The notes under the pieces: model-generated
Told to the model about the DNA's origin: nothing
Database searches by the model: none
Seen by the model: the letters and a program-made list of their open reading frames with translations, nothing else
Assembly: GCF_900172225.1 (NCBI RefSeq)
Contig: NZ_FWFO01000001.1
Location: 1,860,001 to 1,924,000 of the forward strand
Source of the DNA: Falsiruegeria litorea R37
GTDB taxonomy: Bacteria > Pseudomonadota > Alphaproteobacteria > Rhodobacterales > Rhodobacteraceae
Direction of reading: 5' to 3'
Length of the DNA: 64,000 nt
Position numbers and translations under genes: made by a program
Shown here: piece after piece, positions 1 to 8,570 of the stretch
How the letters are laid out: the number at the start of each line of letters is the position of its first letter
Position numbering within the stretch: position 1 is the stretch's first letter

Positions 1-1253
1 AATACGGCCACTACATCGTGGGCCGTTGGTCCGGTATTCACCCCGAGGTCTTCTCGCTTGGCTTTGGCCCGGTGATCTGGAGCCGGGTGGACAAGCGCGG
101 GACCCGCTGGCAGGTCGCGCTGTTGCCCTTTGGCGGCTATGTCAAATTCATGGGCGACGCCAACGCCGCATCCGGCAAGGATGCCGAAGCGATGGAGGCA
201 ATCGAAGACCCCGAAACGCTGCGTCGCACCATGCACGGTGCGCCCCTCTGGGCGCGCTCGGCCACTGTGGCCGCTGGCCCGGTGTTCAACTTTATCATGT
301 CGATTCTGGTTTTTGCGGCGATTTTCATGTTCCGCGGCGAGGCAACTGACCCGCTGACGGTTGGTGAACTCAAGGCATTGCCCAATACGGTGCAGGAATT
401 GCGGGTTGGGGACCAGATCACAGCGATCAATGGGGTTGCTACACCCAGCTTTGATGAACCCGAAAAATGGGACGCTTTTGTCGAAGCGCTCGAGCCGCAA
501 CCGCAGTTGGACTATGGGATAACCCGCGACGGGCAGTCGCTGACGGTGACCGGCCCTTGGTTGTTTCCGCCCTATATTCAACAGGTCGCTCCACGCAGCG
601 CGGCCTATGATATTGAGCTGAAGGCCGGTGACGTGATCACCGCGGTTGAGGGCGAGCCGATTTACGCCTTCTCGCAACTCAAGGACATCGTGGAAACCTC
701 GGACGGCCGTGTCCTGCTGCTGGATGTATGGCGCGATGGCGCGATGCTGGAATTTGCGCTGGCTCCACGCCGCACGGATGAGCCGCAAGCCGAAGGCGGG
801 TTCAAGACCCATTGGCGCATCGGCATCGTGGGCGGTATGGCGCTTGATCCTGCAACCCAGGCTGCCGGTCCCATCGACGCCTTGACGGGCGGGGTGGCGC
901 AGACCCTGCGGATCATCGAAGGGTCGTTGTCTGGTGTCTGGCACATGATCACCGGCGCGATCAGCACCTGCAACATTTCGGGGCCCATCGGTATTGCCGA
1001 AACATCGGGAGCATTGGCCAGCCAGGGCGCACAAAGCTTTATTTGGTTCATTGCCGTGCTGTCGACTGCTGTGGGGTTGATCAATCTCTTTCCGGTGCCG
1101 GTTCTGGATGGCGGGCATCTGGTGTTCTACGCGTATGAGGCCGTTTCAGGCAAACCGCCAAGCGATCGGGCCCTGCGGATCTTGATGTCCATCGGCATCA
1201 TGCTGGTGCTTTCCCTGATGGTGTTTTCTGTGGGTAACGACCTCTTCTGTTAA
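1..1253 (+). CDS. rseP: RseP-type site-2 metalloprotease, 5' end cut off by the window
   Basis: Membrane zinc protease of the S2P/RseP (M50) family, which in other bacteria cleaves anti-sigma factors and leftover signal peptides within the inner membrane. The reading frame is open from base 3 and begins YGHYIVGRW, which is the tail of the HExxH zinc site (the preceding partial codon xAA is compatible with the Glu). The true start lies upstream, so the GTG at 18 is internal. Two PDZ-like segments follow in the middle (motifs RVGDQITAING and KAGDVITAVEG). The second conserved site, FPVPVLDGGH, is at about base 1095-1120, followed by a C-terminal membrane helix. It is the first gene of an envelope run (bamA, skp, fabZ, lpxA, lpxI, lpxB), the usual alphaproteobacterial neighbourhood. 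The family call is firm; the substrate is not known from the sequence. Confidence 0.95.
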   Translation, partial: YGHYIVGRWSGIHPEVFSLGFGPVIWSRVDKRGTRWQVALLPFGGYVKFMGDANAASGKDAEAMEAIEDPETLRRTMHGAPLWARSATVAAGPVFNFIMSILVFAAIFMFRGEATDPLTVGELKALPNTVQELRVGDQITAINGVATPSFDEPEKWDAFVEALEPQPQLDYGITRDGQSLTVTGPWLFPPYIQQVAPRSAAYDIELKAGDVITAVEGEPIYAFSQLKDIVETSDGRVLLLDVWRDGAMLEFALAPRRTDEPQAEGGFKTHWRIGIVGGMALDPATQAAGPIDALTGGVAQTLRIIEGSLSGVWHMITGAISTCNISGPIGIAETSGALASQGAQSFIWFIAVLSTAVGLINLFPVPVLDGGHLVFYAYEAVSGKPPSDRALRILMSIGIMLVLSLMVFSVGNDLFC

Positions 1254-1347
1254 AGAGGAGGTCGCAAGGCCGCCGCAGAGGTGCCCAAGTCTTGCCACAT
1301 TCGCCGGTTAATTTTCTGGGAAAGATGAACACCAGAGGATCGGGACC

Positions 1348-1473
1348 ATGCAAACCCTGCAGCAATCGTATCGCGGATTGAGCCTATTGTTCGAACTGAA
1401 CTGGGACCGGCTCTTGTATCTCGGCACCATCGCATTTGCGCTCATGCTCGGAGCGTACCTGGGAAGCCTTTGA
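1348..1473 (+). CDS. 41-aa single-helix membrane peptide between rseP and bamA
   Basis: A small open frame, ATG at 1348 and TGA at 1471, encoding 41 residues. A good ribosome binding site (AGAGGA, 1334-1339) lies upstream. The N-terminal half is polar/amphipathic (MQTLQQSYRGLSLLFELNWD). The C-terminal half is one hydrophobic stretch (LLYLGTIAFALMLGAYLGSL) long enough for one membrane helix. It is followed by a clear intrinsic terminator at 1498-1532, so it closes the transcript that starts upstream with rseP or has its own promoter. I do not recognise a named family. The position inside the envelope-assembly cluster suggests, but does not show, an inner-membrane role. Confidence 0.65.
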   Translation: MQTLQQSYRGLSLLFELNWDRLLYLGTIAFALMLGAYLGSL

Positions 1474-1497
1474 TTCTCATCAAATTGGTATGACACG

Positions 1498-1532
1498 AGA
1501 CACGCGGTCCTCTGGGCCGCGTGTCTTTTTCT
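1498..1532 (+). terminator. Intrinsic terminator after the 41-aa peptide
   Basis: A perfect 10-bp stem AGACACGCGG (1498-1507) / CCGCGTGTCT (1517-1526) with a 9-nt loop, running into a T tract (1526-1530). It separates rseP and the small peptide from bamA, so bamA probably has its own promoter in the following 70-130 bases. Confidence 0.85.
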
Positions 1533-1604
1533 TGGTTTTGACATCGTGCCACAATCCGGCTAGTGAACTTCCCAAGTCTGCTAAAAATTCGGGTTGATAA
1601 TAAG

Positions 1605-3965
1605 ATGAATAATGGGAGAGACGTGGGAACATCCTGCGGTTGTCAGATTACAGGCTCCTACATGTTGTATCGGGTACTGTTTGTATTTTTCTTTGTCTTT
1701 GCAGCGGCCTTTGCGGTATTTCCGTCTCAGGCCACGGCCCAGAATTACACCTTCAATTCGGTTCAGGTTGAGGGCAATCAACGGATCGAAACGTCGACAA
1801 TTGTCACCCGCGCGGGAATCGCGCGTGGACAGCGTGTCACGGCGGGGCAGTTGAACGACGCCTACAAGCGTATTCTTGACAGTGGCGTTTTTGAGACAGT
1901 CGAAATCATTCCGCGCGGCAGCACTCTGGTCATCAAGGTCACCGAGTATCCCACAATCAACAAGATCAATTTCGAAGGCAACCGCCGGATCAAGGACGAA
2001 AACCTGGTCGAGGCGGTAGGATCGGAATCACGCCGTGTGTTCACGCCCGAGCAGGCCGAACGCGACGCCCAGACCATCGCCGAGATCTACTCGGCGCAGG
2101 GTCGTGTGGCCGCCACTGTTGTGCCGCGCATCATTCGTCGCGATGGCAACCGTGTCGATCTGGTGTTTGAAATCAGCGAAGGCGACACCATCGAGATCGA
2201 GCGCGTTAGCTTTGTTGGCAACCGGGCCTATTCCGACCGTCGCCTGCGGCGCGTGCTCGAGACGAAACAGGCCGGTTTTCTGCGTGCCTTCATCCGCTCG
2301 GACACATTCATCGCCGACCGGATTGAATTCGACAAACAGGTTCTGCGCGATTTCTATCTGTCACGTGGTTACATCGACTTCCGCGTCAACAGCGCCAACG
2401 TCGAATTCACCCGCGAGCGTGATGCCTTTTTCCTGGTGATGGACGTGCAAGAGGGGCAGCAGTTCTCGTTCGGCAAGATCACGACCATAAGCGAGATTGC
2501 TGGCGTCAATGCCGCCGAATATCAGGACGCGCTCAAAGTCAAACCAGGTGTAATCTACTCGCCGTCGCTCATTGAAAACTCGATTGCGCGTCAGGAACGT
2601 CTTGGACTGCGCAATGGCGTCGATTTTCTACGGGTTGAGCCGCGCATCACCCGCAACGACCGTGACCTTACGCTGGATGTGGAATTTGCCTTGGTCAAAG
2701 GCCCCCGCATCTTTGTCGAGCGCATCGACATCGAAGGCAATACCACCACTTTGGACCGCGTGATTCGTCAGCAGTTCCGCTCGGTCGAGGGGGACCCGTT
2801 CAACCCGCGTGAGATCCGTGAAAGCGCCGAGCGTATTCGTGCACTTGGGTTTTTTGCTGAATCCAATGTGGAAACCCGCGAAGGGTCAACGCCAGACCGT
2901 GTATTTGTCGACGTCGACGTCGAAGAGCAGCCGACCGGCTCGCTCAGCCTGGGTGGTAGCTACTCGGTCAACGACGGCTTTGGTATCGCCATTGGCCTGA
3001 GCGAAAGGAACTTCCTTGGCCGTGGTCAGACGCTTGGGATTACCCTGTCGACCGCGCAGGACGCCGAGCAATATGTTCTGGGCTTTTCAGAGCCGCAGTT
3101 GTTGGGACGTGACCTGCGGTTCGATCTGGATCTGGGGATCTCGGAGCGGAATTCGAGCTTTGCGAACTACGACACGTCTCGTAAATTCTTCAACCCTGGC
3201 CTGACGTTCCGGACAGGCGAGCTGTCGACCCTGCAGGTGCGTTACCGTTGGGAGGCCAGCGAGATGTTGGCGCGTTCCAACACAACGACCGGGTCGGTGA
3301 TTACGTCGGAAATTGCGCAGGGCGAGCGCGCGTCCAGCATTTTTGGTGCAACCTATGTCTATGACAGCCGACTTGGGGGGCTGAACCCCAATGCTGGCAT
3401 TCGCTTTGAGTTGGGGCTGGATGCTGCTGGCGTGGGCGGTGACAACAAATACTTCAAGACGTCGGCCAAAACCATCGCGCAAACACGTGTTTGGCATGAA
3501 GAAGTGACATTGCGTGCCTCGCTGGAACTGGGTGCGTTCAACTGGCAGGGCAGCGGGTCAAGCCGGACCATCGACCGCTTTATCTTTGGCCCAGACGTGT
3601 TTCGTGGTTTTGAGCCCGCAGGTATCGGTCCGCGTGATTTGTCCGGCGGTCAGGACGACGCTTTGGGTGGCAACTACTATGCGGTGGCCCGGCTTGAGGC
3701 CGAATTCCCGCTGGGTCTGCCCGAAGAGCTGGGTATCCGTGGTGGCGTTTTCTACGACGTTGGTAACCTGTGGGACCTGTCGAACGTGAACACCGCAGGT
3801 GGCACGATCGTGGGCGAGGGTGGCTCGTTCCGTCACGTCATCGGCTTCTCGGTCCTGTGGACCACCGCCTTTGGTCCGCTGCGGTTCAACTTCTCGAAGG
3901 CCCTGAAGAAAGAGACCTTTGACAAAGAACAGAGCTTTGACCTGACCATTCAGGCCCGGTTCTGA
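1605..3965 (+). CDS. bamA: Outer-membrane protein assembly factor BamA (Omp85)
   Basis: Core of the BAM complex that folds and inserts beta-barrel proteins into the outer membrane. The N terminus carries a signal peptide with a strong hydrophobic core (YRVLFVFFFVFAAAFAVF) and a likely cleavage after SQATA or TAQ. About five POTRA repeats follow (starting FNSVQVEGNQRI, INKINFEGNRRI, IERVSFVGNRAY, and so on). The last ~370 residues are the 16-strand barrel, with the conserved VFRGFEPAGIGPRD loop-6 motif and a C-terminal aromatic residue (IQARF) as barrel signal. The start is uncertain: ATG 1605 (786 aa) and ATG 1662 (767 aa, beginning MLYRVLF) both keep the signal peptide, and neither has a strong ribosome binding site; the frame is open back to GTG 1563. 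skp follows 7 bases downstream, consistent with one operon. Confidence 0.95.
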   Translation: MNNGRDVGTSCGCQITGSYMLYRVLFVFFFVFAAAFAVFPSQATAQNYTFNSVQVEGNQRIETSTIVTRAGIARGQRVTAGQLNDAYKRILDSGVFETVEIIPRGSTLVIKVTEYPTINKINFEGNRRIKDENLVEAVGSESRRVFTPEQAERDAQTIAEIYSAQGRVAATVVPRIIRRDGNRVDLVFEISEGDTIEIERVSFVGNRAYSDRRLRRVLETKQAGFLRAFIRSDTFIADRIEFDKQVLRDFYLSRGYIDFRVNSANVEFTRERDAFFLVMDVQEGQQFSFGKITTISEIAGVNAAEYQDALKVKPGVIYSPSLIENSIARQERLGLRNGVDFLRVEPRITRNDRDLTLDVEFALVKGPRIFVERIDIEGNTTTLDRVIRQQFRSVEGDPFNPREIRESAERIRALGFFAESNVETREGSTPDRVFVDVDVEEQPTGSLSLGGSYSVNDGFGIAIGLSERNFLGRGQTLGITLSTAQDAEQYVLGFSEPQLLGRDLRFDLDLGISERNSSFANYDTSRKFFNPGLTFRTGELSTLQVRYRWEASEMLARSNTTTGSVITSEIAQGERASSIFGATYVYDSRLGGLNPNAGIRFELGLDAAGVGGDNKYFKTSAKTIAQTRVWHEEVTLRASLELGAFNWQGSGSSRTIDRFIFGPDVFRGFEPAGIGPRDLSGGQDDALGGNYYAVARLEAEFPLGLPEELGIRGGVFYDVGNLWDLSNVNTAGGTIVGEGGSFRHVIGFSVLWTTAFGPLRFNFSKALKKETFDKEQSFDLTIQARF

Positions 3966-3972
3966 GACGAGA

Positions 3973-4563
3973 ATGAAGCGGATTTTCGCTTTCGCAAACG
4001 CACAGGGTCTTTTTCTGGCCCTGTGTTTTGTGTTTTGGGGCCTGGGGGCAGCACAAACGGGGCAGGCCCAACAACTTGGTGTTGCGCAAAGTCAGGTCCT
4101 GACGATCTCGATCGAGGCGCTGTTTGCCAGGTCGCAGTTCGGTCAGCGCGTTGCCAACGAGATCGATGCCGAAAGCGCTGTGCTCGCCGCCGAAAATCGG
4201 CGCATCGAAGGCGAGCTCGAGCAGGAAGAGCAGGAATTGACCGAGCGGCGCAATACGATTGATGCCGACTCGTTCCGCGTTTTGGCAGATGCTTTTGATC
4301 AAAAAGTCCAAAGCCATCGCGCCACGCAGAAACGCAAGTACGAAGCGCTTAATCAAAAAGGCGATATTGCCCGGGCCGAGTTCTTGCAGGTGATTGTGCC
4401 CATCCTTGAGGATCTGCGCCGCGAGGCGGGAGCCGCAGTGCTGATTGAGCAATCCACTGTAATTCTGGCAGACCCAACTGCGGACATCACCGAGATTGCA
4501 ATTTCGCGGGTTGATGTGGCCTTGGGCGACGGGAGCCGGATCGCACCCGAAGCCAAGCAATAG
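3973..4563 (+). CDS. skp: OmpH/Skp-family periplasmic chaperone
   Basis: 196 aa. An N-terminal signal peptide (hydrophobic GLFLALCFVFWGLGA, cleavage near GQAQQ) is followed by a short beta segment (VLTISIEALFARSQFG, the OmpH start motif). Then comes a long, highly charged, coiled-coil-like helical region rich in Glu, Arg and Gln (about residues 65-135), which forms the tentacles of the Skp jellyfish trimer. Skp holds unfolded outer-membrane proteins in the periplasm for delivery to BAM, which fits its place directly after bamA. Length is slightly above the ~160-170 aa of the enterobacterial protein but normal for alphaproteobacteria. The symbol follows the family; ompH is the other common name. 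Confidence 0.88.
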   Translation: MKRIFAFANAQGLFLALCFVFWGLGAAQTGQAQQLGVAQSQVLTISIEALFARSQFGQRVANEIDAESAVLAAENRRIEGELEQEEQELTERRNTIDADSFRVLADAFDQKVQSHRATQKRKYEALNQKGDIARAEFLQVIVPILEDLRREAGAAVLIEQSTVILADPTADITEIAISRVDVALGDGSRIAPEAKQ

Positions 4564-4634
4564 CAAAGCTTGCCCTAACAGGCTGGGGTTGTTAGTCAAA
4601 TATCAACAAAAAGTTAAGACAGGACACCTGCGTC

Positions 4635-5099
4635 ATGACCACTGAAACTCAGAGCGCCGACATCCAGCTGATCCAGCGCATTCTTCCGCACCGCTATCCG
4701 TTTCTGCTGGTTGACCGGGTCGAAGACATTGATGGCTTCACATCAGCGCGCGGCATCAAGAACGTGACCATGAACGAGCCGCATTTCCAGGGCCACTTTC
4801 CGGGCACGCCGATCATGCCGGGTGTGACGATCGTTGAGGCGATGGCGCAGACCGCAGGTGTGATGCTGGGCGTAGGCATGGACATGATCGACACCGAGCT
4901 GCTGATCTATTTCATGAACATCGAAAAGTGCAAATTCCGCCGCAAGGTGGTGCCGGGTGATGTTCTGGAAATGCACGTGTCGACCGTGCGCGGCAAGCCA
5001 GGCGGCAAGATCTTCAAGTTCCACGGCAAGGCAGTTGTTGGCGACGAGGTTGCGGCCGAGGCCGAATTTACCGCCATGATTGACCGGCAAGAGGGCTGA
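4635..5099 (+). CDS. fabZ: 3-hydroxyacyl-[ACP] dehydratase FabZ
   Basis: 154-aa hotdog-fold enzyme that removes water from (R)-3-hydroxyacyl-ACP in fatty acid elongation. The conserved N-terminal block [13 protein letters not shown] and the catalytic block [15 protein letters not shown] (active His in GHFPG, with the catalytic Glu in IVEAMAQ) are both present. A ribosome binding site (AGGACA) precedes ATG 4635. lpxA starts 3 bases after its stop. The fabZ-lpxA pairing is common because both draw on the 3-hydroxyacyl-ACP pool, at the branch between phospholipid and lipid A synthesis. Confidence 0.97.
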   Translation: MTTETQSADIQLIQRILPHRYPFLLVDRVEDIDGFTSARGIKNVTMNEPHFQGHFPGTPIMPGVTIVEAMAQTAGVMLGVGMDMIDTELLIYFMNIEKCKFRRKVVPGDVLEMHVSTVRGKPGGKIFKFHGKAVVGDEVAAEAEFTAMIDRQEG

Positions 5100-5102
5100 G
5101 GC

Positions 5103-5888
5103 ATGGCCCAGATACACCCTAGCGCGGTGATTGAAGAGGGCGCACAATTGGGCGCTGATTGTATTGTCGGTCCGTTCTGTGTCATCGGCCCCAACGTGCG
5201 TCTTGGCGATAGGGTCGAGCTGAAATCGCATGTGGTTGTGACCGGCGATACCGAGATCGGCGACGACACGACCATCTTCTCTTTTTCGGTGATCGGTGAA
5301 ATCCCGCAGGACCTGAAGTTCAAGGGCGAGAAATGCGCACTGGTGATCGGTAGACGCAACCGCATCCGAGAACATGTCACAATGAACCCCGGTACCGAAG
5401 GGGGGGGTGGCCTGACCAAGGTGGGCGACGACAACCTGTTCATGGCGGGCTGCCACATTGCTCATGATGTGCAGATCGGCAACCACGTGATCGTGGTGAA
5501 TTCGGCCGCTGTCGCCGGTCACTGCATCATCGAGGACAACGTGATCATCGGTGGTCTGTCGGGCGTGCATCAATTCGTACGCATCGGCAAGGGCGCGATC
5601 ATTGGCGCCGTGACCATGGTGACCAACGATGTGATCCCATACGGTCTTGTACAGGCCCCGCGGGGCGAGTTGCATGGGTTGAACCTGGTTGGTTTGAAAC
5701 GCCGGGGCGTGCCGCGCGCCGACATCACTGCGCTCAGAGCCGCGTTCCAGATGATGGCGCAGGGTGAAGGCACGTTTCAGAACCGTATCCAACGCATGAG
5801 CGATGAGTTCGACAGCGAATACGTGCAAGAGATCGTGAATTTCGTGGTGGGCGATACCGACCGGTCCTTCCTGACACCGGGGAACTGA
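5103..5888 (+). CDS. lpxA: UDP-N-acetylglucosamine acyltransferase LpxA
   Basis: 261 aa, first step of lipid A synthesis: transfer of a 3-hydroxyacyl chain from ACP to UDP-GlcNAc in the cytoplasm. The N-terminal two thirds is a left-handed beta helix made of hexapeptide repeats (IHPSAVIEEGAQLGADCIVG and many following). The catalytic-His segment AGCHIAHDVQIGNHVIV is present, as is the C-terminal helical domain beginning around NLVGLKRRG. Length is typical. It is packed between fabZ and lpxI with 2-3 base gaps, so translation is probably coupled. Confidence 0.97.
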   Translation: MAQIHPSAVIEEGAQLGADCIVGPFCVIGPNVRLGDRVELKSHVVVTGDTEIGDDTTIFSFSVIGEIPQDLKFKGEKCALVIGRRNRIREHVTMNPGTEGGGGLTKVGDDNLFMAGCHIAHDVQIGNHVIVVNSAAVAGHCIIEDNVIIGGLSGVHQFVRIGKGAIIGAVTMVTNDVIPYGLVQAPRGELHGLNLVGLKRRGVPRADITALRAAFQMMAQGEGTFQNRIQRMSDEFDSEYVQEIVNFVVGDTDRSFLTPGN

Positions 5889-5890
5889 AC

Positions 5891-6685
5891 ATGCTGGCTT
5901 TGATTGCAGGCGGCGGAGGTCTTCCGACCGATTTGGTGGCACGTCTCGAAGAGCGTCCCGTGATCTGCGGGCTCGAAGGGTTCGAACCCGACACGCTTGA
6001 GGTGGATCTGCCGTTCCGCCTGGAAACGCTGGGTTCGCTGCTGGTTGCGATGAAAGAGCGTGGCGTGACCCGGATCTGCATGGCCGGATCCGTTGGGCGC
6101 CCGGCGGTTGATCCTGCGCGAATTGATGCGGCCACCCTGCCGCTGATCCCGATCCTGCAGCAGGCTTTGGTCTCTGGCGACGACGGGGCCTTGCGCGCCG
6201 TGATCAGCATTTTTGAGCAAGCCGGACTAGAGGTTCTGGCCGCGCATGACTTGGCGCCCGATCTGTTGCCACGGGTTGGTGTGCTGACCGAGGCGCAACC
6301 GTCAGAGATCGACGAGAAAGACGCAGATCGCGGCGTCGGCATCGTCCGCGCCATGGCGGCCACCGACATTGGCCAGGCCTGCGTCGTGCTCAGGGGGCAG
6401 GCGCTGGCGATCGAAGGCGTCTTTGGCACCAATTGGATGCTGCAATCGCTCACCCAACGCCCTGACGCGGGCGGCGGTGTGATGATCAAGCTGCCCAAAC
6501 CGGGCCAGGATCGTCGGGTTGACCTGCCCACCATCGGGCCGGACACGGTTACTGCTGCGGTGGCAGCGGGACTGGCTGGGATTGTCATCGAAAAAGGCGG
6601 CGTCATGGTTCTGGATCGCGAGGCCGTGGTGGCGGAATGCAACCGATTGGGCCTGTTCCTGTGGGTGCGGGAGCGCGCGTCCTGA
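5891..6685 (+). CDS. lpxI: UDP-2,3-diacylglucosamine pyrophosphatase LpxI (DUF1009)
   Basis: 264 aa. It starts MLALIAGGGGLPTDLV, the diagnostic N terminus of the LpxI family, and keeps the internal CMAGSVGRP and the C-terminal GVMIKLPKPGQD and GIVIEKGGVMVLD blocks. LpxI hydrolyses UDP-2,3-diacyl-GlcN to lipid X and takes the place of LpxH in alphaproteobacteria. Its position between lpxA and lpxB, with which it shares a base (TGATG, stop 6683-6685, next start 6685), supports the function. LpxC and LpxD, which act between LpxA and LpxI, are not in this window. Confidence 0.95.
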   Translation: MLALIAGGGGLPTDLVARLEERPVICGLEGFEPDTLEVDLPFRLETLGSLLVAMKERGVTRICMAGSVGRPAVDPARIDAATLPLIPILQQALVSGDDGALRAVISIFEQAGLEVLAAHDLAPDLLPRVGVLTEAQPSEIDEKDADRGVGIVRAMAATDIGQACVVLRGQALAIEGVFGTNWMLQSLTQRPDAGGGVMIKLPKPGQDRRVDLPTIGPDTVTAAVAAGLAGIVIEKGGVMVLDREAVVAECNRLGLFLWVRERAS

Positions 6686-7845
6686 TGCGCGTCTTTGTCC
6701 TTGCCGGTGAACCCTCGGGCGACCGGCTGGGCGGCGCTCTGATGGCCGGTCTGCGACACCTGCGTCCCGAAGTCGAGTTTCACGGCATCGGCGGTCCGCT
6801 GATGGAAGCGCAAGGCCTGCAAAGCCAGTTTCCGATGCAGGAACTCAGCGTCATGGGCCTGACCGAGGTTCTGCCCAAATACTTTCACCTCAAACGTCGT
6901 ATCGCCGAGACGGCCCAGGCCATTCTGGACCTGAAACCGGATGTGGTGATCACCATCGACAGCCCCGATTTCAGCCTGCGGGTGGCCAAGCTGGTGAAAG
7001 AGGCCAGTGACATCCGCACCGTGCACTATGTGGCCCCCAGTGTCTGGGCCTGGCGCCCTAGGCGGGCCGACAAGATGGCAAAGGTCATCGATCACGTACT
7101 CGCCCTTTTGCCGTTCGAGCCGCCCTATATGGAACGCGCAGGGATGGAGTGCGATTTCGTCGGCCATCCGGTGGTGGGCGAGCCGCAGGCCACGGAGGCA
7201 GACATTGCGCAGCTGCGCGCTGAACACGGGCTTGGGGACGCGGCAGTGTTGTTGGCTTTGCCGGGATCACGCCGCAGCGAGGTCGAGCGGTTGGCGGATG
7301 TCTTTGGTGCCGCTTTGCAAGATTTCCTGAGCCGGAACCCGGATCTGCGTGTTGTCATCCCAACTGCGCCACATGTGGCCGAGCTGGTGCGTCAGAAAAC
7401 AGCCCATTGGCCAGGACAGCCGGTGGTGCTGTCCTCGGACAAGCAGGATGCCGATGCTGCGGCGACGCAGAAGCGCGCAGCTTTTGCCACGGCAGACCTG
7501 GCTCTGGCGGCGTCCGGCACGGTGTCGCTGGAACTGGCCGCCGCGCAAACGCCGATGGTGATCGCCTACAAATTCAGTTGGCTCACCTACAAGATCATGG
7601 AAAGCATGGCACTGATCGACACCGTGACCCTGGTCAATCTGGTCAGCGACACCCGAGTGATCCCTGAATGCCTTGGTCCAGCTTGTTTGCCCCGCAATAT
7701 TGCGGGGGCTTTGTCGGATGTGCGTGCCAACCCTCAGGCGCAGACAGAGGCCATGCGGGTGACGATGGAGCGTCTGGGGCAGGGCGGCGAGCAGCCGGGC
7801 CTGCGTGCTGCTCGGGCTGTGCTGAGCCGACTGCCAGAGAGTTGA
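6685..7845 (+). CDS. lpxB: Lipid-A-disaccharide synthase LpxB
   Basis: 386 aa, GT19 glycosyltransferase that joins UDP-diacyl-GlcN and lipid X into the lipid A disaccharide at the inner face of the membrane. N-terminal VFVLAGEPSGDRLGG and the downstream GIGGPLM, TIDSPDFSLRVAK, YVAPSVWAWRPRRA and LPGSRRSEV blocks are the family signatures, with the C-terminal ALAASGTVSLELAA nucleotide-binding motif. I chose ATG 6685, overlapping the lpxI stop, rather than the longer frame that opens at 6637 inside lpxI, because the conserved protein begins exactly there. Confidence 0.97.
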   Translation: MRVFVLAGEPSGDRLGGALMAGLRHLRPEVEFHGIGGPLMEAQGLQSQFPMQELSVMGLTEVLPKYFHLKRRIAETAQAILDLKPDVVITIDSPDFSLRVAKLVKEASDIRTVHYVAPSVWAWRPRRADKMAKVIDHVLALLPFEPPYMERAGMECDFVGHPVVGEPQATEADIAQLRAEHGLGDAAVLLALPGSRRSEVERLADVFGAALQDFLSRNPDLRVVIPTAPHVAELVRQKTAHWPGQPVVLSSDKQDADAAATQKRAAFATADLALAASGTVSLELAAAQTPMVIAYKFSWLTYKIMESMALIDTVTLVNLVSDTRVIPECLGPACLPRNIAGALSDVRANPQAQTEAMRVTMERLGQGGEQPGLRAARAVLSRLPES

Positions 7846-7849
7846 CGCG

Positions 7850-8428
7850 ATGGAGCTGATCGCTTTTGGCGTCTCGGCCGCCGTTGCCCAGCTATTGACC
7901 AACATTGACAACCTTGCCGCGCTTTTGGCCCTGTCGCTGGTGGTGGGTAAATGGCGCGCCATCGCAGGTTACACCGCCGCGCAAGCAGTGATTTTGACCC
8001 TTGCCATGGTGGTTGCCGTGGGATCCGATCAACTGGTTCCGAGCAATGTGGGCCTGCTGGGCCTGATCCCGGTGGGATTGGGGCTGCGTGGGCTTTGGCA
8101 GCAGTTTCGCCGTGACGACGGAGGGCACACCGAGACCTTTTCGCGCGGCAGTTCGTTCCTGATGACAAGCCTGCTGTTTCTCAGCCTGTCGATGGACAGC
8201 TTCGCTGTCATGGCGCCAGTGCTGGCCGATTCTGCGCCGCTCTTCCGGATTGCGGCTCTAATCAGTGCGATTGTGGCGGTTCTGGCCCTTGGGGCGATTG
8301 GGTTGGTCTTTGCGGTTACTGCACGAGCGACAGGCCCGTGGACACAACGGTTTGAGCGCCTGGCGCCGTTTGTGATGATTGCCGCCGGGATATATGTGCT
8401 GCTCGACAGCGGCACCGACCTACTGTGA
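7850..8428 (+). CDS. CadD/LysE-superfamily-like multipass membrane protein
   Basis: 192 aa, almost entirely hydrophobic, with about five or six membrane segments and one charged loop (RRDDGGHTETFSRGSS, about residues 87-102). The N-terminal LLTNIDNLAALLAL resembles the TNIDD motif of the cadmium-resistance (CadD) transporter family within the LysE superfamily; the second half repeats the pattern with SLSMDSFAVMAPV. It starts 4 bases after lpxB and probably ends that operon. The substrate cannot be read from sequence. A role in metal or amino-acid export is an inference from a weak family resemblance. Confidence 0.75.
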   Translation: MELIAFGVSAAVAQLLTNIDNLAALLALSLVVGKWRAIAGYTAAQAVILTLAMVVAVGSDQLVPSNVGLLGLIPVGLGLRGLWQQFRRDDGGHTETFSRGSSFLMTSLLFLSLSMDSFAVMAPVLADSAPLFRIAALISAIVAVLALGAIGLVFAVTARATGPWTQRFERLAPFVMIAAGIYVLLDSGTDLL

Positions 8429-8570
8429 GGTACCTGGGTGGTACAGGGAAACAAGCCCTCCCGCCCATCGTCGATGCCCCTTGCGGGACATCTCCTTAGG
8501 TTGGGCCGGGCGCCTCGCCTGTCGGCTCGGCGCGGCACCGCAGAACGCAGGCGGTACAGCCTGTCGACGC

